A stretch of DNA of 64,000 bases from Tolypeutes matacus (Eukaryota; Chordata; Mammalia; Cingulata; Chlamyphoridae). This document shows positions 57,441-64,000 of this stretch, in pieces (the stretch's first letter is position 1; each line of letters opens with the position of its first letter). The notes below the pieces were generated by a model that was not told the origin of the DNA, did no database searches, and was given only the letters and a program-made list of their open reading frames with translations. The DNA lies in contig JAKSZT010053764.1 of the NCBI GenBank assembly GCA_026826555.1, positions 37,987,520 to 38,051,519 on the forward strand. The letters are read 5' to 3'. Both the position numbers and the translations under genes were made by a program.

Positions 57441-59789
57441 CCAAAAGCATGTGCTAGAGAATCAAAATAGAAAAAGTAAGTGATGAGGATAACGATTATA
57501 TTTCATCTAAGAAATATTTTCTATCCCTTTGTTGGTATAGTAAAGAAATGAAAAGTGTTTCTGACTTGTATAATTTAGGGGAACAGATGTCTTTTGATAT
57601 AGCTGTTAAGTATTTGCAGAAACAACAGATAAGGCAGCAGCAGAAAAACATCAGACTCTATTGCCCTAGTCAGTCCCACCTCATTCAGAAAGCTTTTCTT
57701 AACTGGCAGTTAGGGTTAAACACCCCCCCCCCCCGGTTGGGGGCTACGGGGGTCGATGGACATCAAAGTATTTTAGCGAAGCTTCTGTTTTGATGCAAAG
57801 GGTTTCAGCCTCTCCCCTTGTTCAAGTTGGATCAATTAAATCTCTCTTAATAATTTCAAGGCCAATTAGTTCCAGAGAGCTAATGAGTGACTCTCCCACA
57901 GCTCACTTATTCACCAAAGTAATTACATTTGTTAACAAATGTAAAGCACAGAATTGAAATCATTGCAGAGGCTCAACTGTCTTGGCCCGTTCCCTTTATC
58001 TATTAATATTAACCATCCTTTCCTGTGTGATTATAAGAGTCATTACCTTTTAAATCTATATGATGAACAGAGTTGAGAAGACTTTGCTTCTGGTGCATTT
58101 TTTTGTTAAAAGAACGGCTTCATCATTATCTAAAAAGCAGCATCATTATGAAAAATATTATTTTGAACAGTACAAAGCAAATTCACATGAATTCAGCCAC
58201 TAACTTCTAGGGATTTACAATGAAAGATTTAATTTACAATCGAAACTACATAATGTAGGTTCAATAATAAATGTGAAAGTGCTCTGTGCAGTGCATCATA
58301 TAAATGTATGGCAGTGCTAATTTTTGGCGTGCATTGTAATACAAATAGGTAGCCAATGACACGTAGGGAATGAATGGGCAATTTAGGTTGGTGAAGATGG
58401 AGGAAAGCAGTTCTAATAAACATAATTAGGTTTTCAGCTACGTTAAAAGGCCCTACAAATGCTCAGGTTACTAACTGATAACCCACCAACCACCTGGTAA
58501 TGATGCAGCTAATGAGAGGGCGATGGCTCAAGGAACAATGAGTTAAATTATAAAGTTTTATATTAAAATGTTTTCTCCACTTGTCTTCAATTATTTGGAT
58601 CCAATCTAATTTTCTTTCAAAATTAAAGTCTGGGGCTCAGATTAATTTATGTGACTAAACATTTAAAAATAGATGTCCTCTCTACCTGTATAATATTACC
58701 GAGAAAGAGCTGGTTCGTTTCCGCAGAGCTGTTGTTAAACTACAACTGATTTTTGAAACTTATTAAAATAATGTGCAATGGAAAGAGTGAAACTGGAGCT
58801 TTGTCCCTGAACACTGAAATGTGGAGGGGCCCCAAATTACTTTTTCCATCACTATCCTACCACACCACCGCTCCAACTTCAGCAACTCTATCAAGCTCCC
58901 TTTCACCTTTTAACTCACCTCTTGGCAGGTAGACACAGAGAAAACTGATACCTGAGCTCAAAGTCCTAGAGAATGAAGTGCTTCAGGGTCCAGGGTAACA
59001 ATGCATATTCAATGATCACAGAACTGCCCCTAAACCTGGACTGCCCAGGGCTATTCAAGAAATTATCTTGGGACCCCTGGGACTCATATTATTCTAAAAT
59101 GCAGCCTTTGGAGACTCTTCAGTGTTGCCAGGAGCCAGGTACAGCCAGTTGTAAAGGATGCATGAAGAGCTTGGTGCCCCTCAGGGTTGGGGTACCTTGG
59201 CCTTATAACCACCATTTAGTCCCTGCCACCATCTAGCCTTCTCCCTCGCCTGCATCTAGTATCCCATTTCTCCACAGGTTTGGGCTTCTTTCCCTCTGTC
59301 TTTATCTTCCTATACAACTTTTTCCTTTATTTTAAGGCCCCAGGTGTATATCATCTAACTCTGAGCAAAAGCATCTTTTCATAGAATCAGTACTTAGGAA
59401 TTTAACCTCTTATCAGTGGTTTAAATCAATTATGAGTATTTAAGTTAGTCTGACTTTTTTTCCTCAATGGGTACATATTGTCTCATTTGAATGGACAATA
59501 TACCCAGCTTTATTCCTGAATGTGTCTACACTCCTACAGCATGCAGTTGCTTCCCAGCTATTTGTGCAAGAGGCACAGATAAAATGAATAATTTGAAAAT
59601 GTTTTGCATTGGAATGCACTGTATGATTTTGTTCTCTCAGAAGCTTATTTTACTAATTACATTTGGTTTAAACTTGTATTAAAGGAAATATTTCCCTAGG
59701 GTACACATCAAACTGCTTCTAAGGAGAAGCAATCTAAAAATAGTTAGGAGGTAGATAGAAACCAAAGGGAAATGAACATTTCCAGAAAC
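57441..59789. other. Repeat-poor, AT-rich, possibly constrained DNA
   Basis: No SINE, LINE or LTR recognised for about 2.3 kb. 57840-58760 is rich in TAAT/ATTA words and nearly CpG-free, the usual look of a developmental enhancer, but conservation is untested. A C12 run with two G5 runs lies at 57723-57752. Frames (57548-57793, 58973-59236) have no domain. Confidence 0.4.
57723..57752. repeat. C12 run followed by two G5 runs
   Basis: Twelve C (57723-57734), then GGTT, GGGGG (57739-57743), CTAC and GGGGG (57748-57752). It could fold as a C/G hairpin, or it may be a sequencing or assembly trouble spot. Confidence 0.8.
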
Positions 59790-59801
59790 AGACTCAACAC
59801 T

Positions 59802-60052
59802 GGGAAGTGGCTGTGGCTCAATTGGTTGGGCTCCTGTTTATCATATGGGAGGCCCCGGGTTCGATTCCCGGTGCCTCCTGGTGAAGACAAGCCGGCCCCC
59901 GTGGCTCAGTGAGCTTATGCAGCAAGATGACTCAACAAAGGAAGACAAGCAGACACAGAAAAATACACAAAAAAGCAAATGGACACAGCAAGCACAAGCA
60001 GCAATGGGGGATAAATAAATAAAAAATAAATAAATCTTAAAAAAAAAAAAAA
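59802..60052 (+). repeat. DAS SINE, full-length, well preserved
   Basis: A tRNA-like head with RNA polymerase III A box TGGCTCAATTGG (59814-59825) and a perfect B box GGTTCGATTCC (59858-59868). The body and A-rich tail follow. The exact 12 bp TSD AGACTCAACACT lies at 59790-59801 and 60053-60064. Confidence 0.96.
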
Positions 60053-60204
60053 AGACTCAACACTTAGTCAATTATTTATTTCTGCTTTTCATTTCTACAA
60101 AAAGACTTTGAGGTTGAACAATTGCTGTGGTTCCAAATGAGGAGCATTAAGCCATTTGAGGCCCGAAAGATTCCAAGCTCTTTGTCCAGTATAGCATTTT
60201 GTTG

Positions 60205-60445
60205 TCTCATAATAACACCAACAGTAATCATTTATGGATGGTCCACTATGTGTCACGTGTTGTGCTAAATACTTGTCATGGTTTATTTCGTTTAATCCTC
60301 ACAGCATTCCCACAAGGTAGAAGTTATTGCTGTCCCCATTTCACAGATGAGGCTCAGAGAGATTAATTACCCAAATCTCACAGCTAGTATGTGGCATAGG
60401 CATTACTTGAACCTGACCTGGGTGACTCTGACACATGTTCCTAAC
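60205..60445 (+). repeat. MIR SINE
   Basis: Clear MIR: 'tccactatgtgtcacgtgttgtgctaaatact', 'tttaatcctcacagcattcccacaaggtagaagttattgctgtccccatttcacagatgaggctcagaga'. Confidence 0.92.
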
Positions 60446-63400
60446 ATTTTTGCCTGGCTGCCTCTGATTTTGCTGATGAACATAAGCCATGTAGCTATGA
60501 CTCCTTTCTAGAAAAACACCTGGGCATTTTTAAAGTGGTTGATTCCAGACAAGCGTAAAGTTTTGAGATACTTTTATATCCACATGAACTTAGCGTGTCC
60601 AAAAAACCTGGCTGTGGAATCCTCTCACTTAGAGTCCCATTTTCCTGTTCTTTGTACTTCTTGCCTTGTATTACCCCTGCTCAAATACAGGTCTTCAATC
60701 TGTGCCTCAGCGCTAGGATGGGAAGGACCACTCAGTGGGTCTCACCATGCACCCTACTGCATGGTCTCAGCTGTCCAGATGGTACCATCTTGTCATCGTC
60801 CCTCCAGCTCAACATCCTGGACTTAACTCTTAGCTCCCACTCATCCTTCACAGTCACAGTTATTTTGTGTTGTGAATGCATTGGTGTTTGACCTCAGCTG
60901 CAACTTTTGGAGCAATCTCAATATAAGTGCACAATCATCGAGGAAAATTCCTCAGTGTAAGTTCTTTAGCTACATAATTTTTCAATCCTGCTGCCCCAAA
61001 TCCTTTGCTCCCCTATAATCTTAATATAGTCAGAGGTGAAGATGAATAAATACTAAGGTTCAGTTCATAGCTCCTAATTTCCAGGCTTTCTACGGTGGTG
61101 AAGTTTTTGGAGTTACACAAAGCCACTGGAGTCAATTATATGCAGTTTTGTTCTTTAATCGGAGAGAAAAAATAAACCTACATTAATGTCAATTTTCCTA
61201 AGCACATATTCCCTGGCCCTGTGGAAATTACTTTGCAGAAACAATGCACAGTATCTAAATCATGTCAGTTTAAATCACTACTTTGTCAAGATGCAGGGAC
61301 TTAATGCTTATGTTGGGTTACTCTATTTTAAAATTGTTTCCAGCCTGAGACTGGCATACCTAATTGCTTTTTAAATACATTAAAAAATACTAAATACAGT
61401 ATTGTTGACTGTATTTAGGAGTCGTTGGATGGACTGCTGTGTCTAACCAACAACTTGATGATTTTAATATCTAAGCTATTAAATTTACACCTGGAGGAAC
61501 TACGGCAGATAAGTCTTTTATCAAAGCAGTTTAAACAAACAAAAATTAACGACATGGGTAAACCATTTAACTTTGAGATAACAAATCCTCCAAGGACTGT
61601 CCTTTATTTTTGTGGAATTGCATAGGGTTGTTTGCTGAAGAACAGGCTATATTTGAGGTTGGCTTTTTGAGGAAACAGCTTCTGAATTCAACACTGAAGT
61701 GAATGCTTTGGCTTCTAGCGTGGAATTGATGAATTACGAAAGAAATTTCAAATGGAGTTAAAAACCCTAAGTTAAATTCTCTTTTTCTATTGATTTTTTA
61801 AGAATAACTCCTTTTGGGGGAAAAAGAAAACAAAGTAAAATGAACTTACTTTGCTATATTTAAAAAATATTGCTTTGGTCTTTTTCTCATCCTAAAGTTT
61901 AGGAGCTTGTAAACATCCATCATTCATTCGATTCCATTTATGGGCTGTCTACTGTCTTCTAGATGCTGTTCTCTGCACCAGGAAACATAGAGACAATACC
62001 GCAAAAAGGCACATATCTGGGAGCTTTTCTCTATCAGTTTGATGATAACTTATCGGGGGAAACTGTGGCTGATACTAAAATGTCTTAGGAGAGTTCTGAA
62101 AAATTAAAGGTACAGAGTTTCTTTTCTTCTTTGATATGTGTTTCAATATGGATTCTATTTGAAGATGCTTTCCCATTTCTTTTTGGTAAGATATACAACA
62201 AAGGAGTCCTTGCTATTTTCTGTGAACTTGCCTGCTTCTTGTTGTTAAAAGAAAGTCTTAAACGAAATAAAAGCACTGTGCCAGGCTGGGACTATTGGTG
62301 ACAAGCACTATTCATTTGTGATAGAGGAAATATGCTATCTTTGTTCCTTTGGTAAGATGTGCAATTATTAGAGCATTTTATCAAGTAATTTGGTTTTCCA
62401 ATACATTATCAGGAATCAGTGAGATTGGTTATGAACTTAATTATGCTTTTCTAAAAAATGTTTTTAGTCTGCTCTCAAACATTTTGAAGTGGACCTTTAT
62501 TATAGTTACCAAATTGTATGAAAGCACATTGCCCTCATCACATAAGGGTCACAGGTGGAATGTAGCTATGCTGAAATGAAGGATAATGGAAAAATCCACT
62601 ACTTGTGTTTGCTACTTAAATGTCATGGCTGGGTAAATGGATTTCTCTGCTTCCCAGGACTCGGTTTCTACTACATTAGTCTGACAGCAATTAGAGAGGA
62701 GAGGTTGCTTTGCAAATTGGCTTGGCGAATCATGTAGTTCATCTTTTTATTGTGCAAGACAGAAAAGATTGCTTCTAATCAATCCACTTCAACTTTTAGT
62801 CTAAAAATTATTTACCATCCCATCAGCTGAAAGTACTTATGAAATGTTCTATTTGAATTAACTGAAGGGAAGAGGTATTTGTATCAATAAGCTGATTATG
62901 ATTATAGGGCACAATCTGACTGTGGAAGCAATAAAGAGACTGCATTACGATTGAGGTGTCCTTGCCAAATTGATTAATGCTTTTAGGATAATTAATCTAC
63001 ATTTCAAATATACTTGGACCCTTATTAATTAAATAAAAAATGTACCACTTCATGACCATCATGTTCAAAAGATATGTTTCCTCTCAAAGAAAATATTATT
63101 AATTTTGAACTTTTTGTAATCTTTGCATTTGATTCATATGGTTGCTCAAGCTTTCTGCTTTGTAACTGCACTGGGATGTAATACTTGGGGGGATGCTTTG
63201 ATGAAAATTTATTATTCTTATTTTTTTCAACGTATGTATTAGCAAGAGAACTGGTGTAAGGTGCAGGAAAGTTTTTACCAGTTTTCATTTTGCCCATCAA
63301 ATTGCTCAACAATTTTTTAAAAAAGTGAATGAATCAATCACTCTATTCAATGAAGTATAAAAATGAATTTAAGATAGTGCAAACTTCAAGAATAGACTCT

Positions 63401-63654
63401 TTTAAGCTGGGTGCCACCACAGGTGGCTTCATATGGAAAAAACCTAGACCAGGTGCCAAGGCCATATGGAAGGAAGAAGAAGGGAGGACAAGTGGAGGGG
63501 GGTATGATGGGAAGTAGTTTATGAGATTCAGTCTCCTGGGAATGAGATGTTGTAGACGGAGAAATCATGGTCACATTTGAGGAAATGAAACTTCATTCAC
63601 AGCTCTAAATCAGTTAAACATCATCTTTGTTTAGCTTCTCAAAAGCCAAAGACT
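60446..63654. other. Long repeat-poor AT-rich stretch
   Basis: About 3.2 kb with no recognised interspersed repeat and no coding sign. Short frames (60539-60891, 61186-61625, 62349-62737, 63025-63312) have no domain. Candidate conserved non-coding DNA, especially 62750-63300. Confidence 0.4.
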
Positions 63655-63769
63655 GGGGGGCAGATATGGCTCAAGCAGTTGAGCCCCTGCTTCCCACATG
63701 AGAGGTGCCAGGTTCGGTTCCCAGTGCCTCCTAGAAAAAACAAAAACAAACAATAAGCAAAACAAATGG
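63655..63769 (+). repeat. DAS SINE unit
   Basis: A plus-strand head (gatatggctcaagcagttgag; B box ggttcggttcc) with an A/C-rich tail. Confidence 0.9.
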
Positions 63770-63817
63770 AAGAGCATCTTATGGCCTCAAAAAGGGGGTA
63801 TAAAAAGCCAGTGGGAT

Positions 63818-63913
63818 GGGGAGCCGATGTGGCTCAGTGGTTGAGCGCCGGCTTCCCACATCTGAGACCCTGGGTTCAATCCCAGCCCCTCAAAAAAAAA
63901 ACCAAAACAAAAT
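63818..63913 (+). repeat. DAS SINE unit, 3' partner
   Basis: A plus-strand head (gatgtggctcagtggttgagc; B box ggttcaatccc) and an A-rich tail. It is of the type that forms the downstream half of the dimers at 7030 and 47893, so with 63655-63769 it may be a dimer with a lengthened linker. Confidence 0.88.
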
Positions 63914-64000
63914 GAAGACTTTCTAGGCAGTAAGTGTGCAAATTTCTAACAAAAACATTCTTAGCAGAGAAGAACAAAACATCAGTTGAAATAAAAAATT

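Noticed and set aside
59814..59868. tRNA gene from good A and B boxes
   Set aside because: It is the head of a SINE with body, A-tail and TSD. No cloverleaf-completing acceptor stem was found.

Overview
The window is nuclear DNA of a xenarthran mammal, almost certainly an armadillo (Dasypus or a close relative). The main evidence is more than twenty copies of the tRNA-derived DAS-type SINE, in monomer and dimer forms, which is the hallmark short retroposon of armadillos. They sit among xenarthran-style L1s and LTRs and older mammal-wide MIR, L1M and Tigger1 remnants. I found no functional protein-coding exon and no intact tRNA or rRNA gene. Apart from L1 ORF2 remnants, an ERV-L-like relic, a Tigger transposase relic and one processed pseudogene, the open frames are chance or repeat-derived. 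The region reads as a gene desert built by successive retrotransposition.

Layout. 1-8.45 kb: SINEs, a MIR split by two later insertions, a solo LTR (4151-4792) and old L1M. 8.45-21.3 kb: three retroposons that begin with the same ~140 bp segment, which folds like an H/ACA snoRNA (9357-9496, 13844-13984, 20676-20814, all minus strand); L1 ORF2 remnants on both strands; several solo LTRs including a CpG-rich ERVK-like one (19225-19597). 21.7-30 kb: mostly low-copy DNA with MIRs, three LTR pieces and a LINE-like block. 30-45 kb: a dense minus-strand L1 block (L1 inside L1, L1 inside L1M), a near-pristine SINE (39940-40134), a Tigger1 relic (42181-43440) and an LTR. 45.3-50.95 kb: a degraded ERV-L-like provirus carrying a nested stack, in which a dimeric SINE is split by a PCNP processed pseudogene, itself split by a poly(A)-tailed copy of an LTR transcript. 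51-64 kb: MLT1-like LTRs, SINEs, a few old repeats and long repeat-poor AT-rich stretches (57.8-59.8 and 60.5-63.6 kb) that are candidate conserved non-coding DNA.

The elements form one system. L1 enzymes explain the A-tails and 10-17 bp target-site duplications (TSDs) of the SINEs, the PCNP copy, the snoRNA-headed units and the retroposed LTR transcript. The LTRs carry 5- or 6-bp TSDs made by retroviral integrases. TSD pairs allow much of the insertion order to be read directly. The most unusual material is the snoRNA-headed family. One copy is a composite snoRNA + linker + SINE dimer with a 16 bp TSD; the other two look like template-switch chimeras with an L1 3' end and with an unidentified transcript 3' end.
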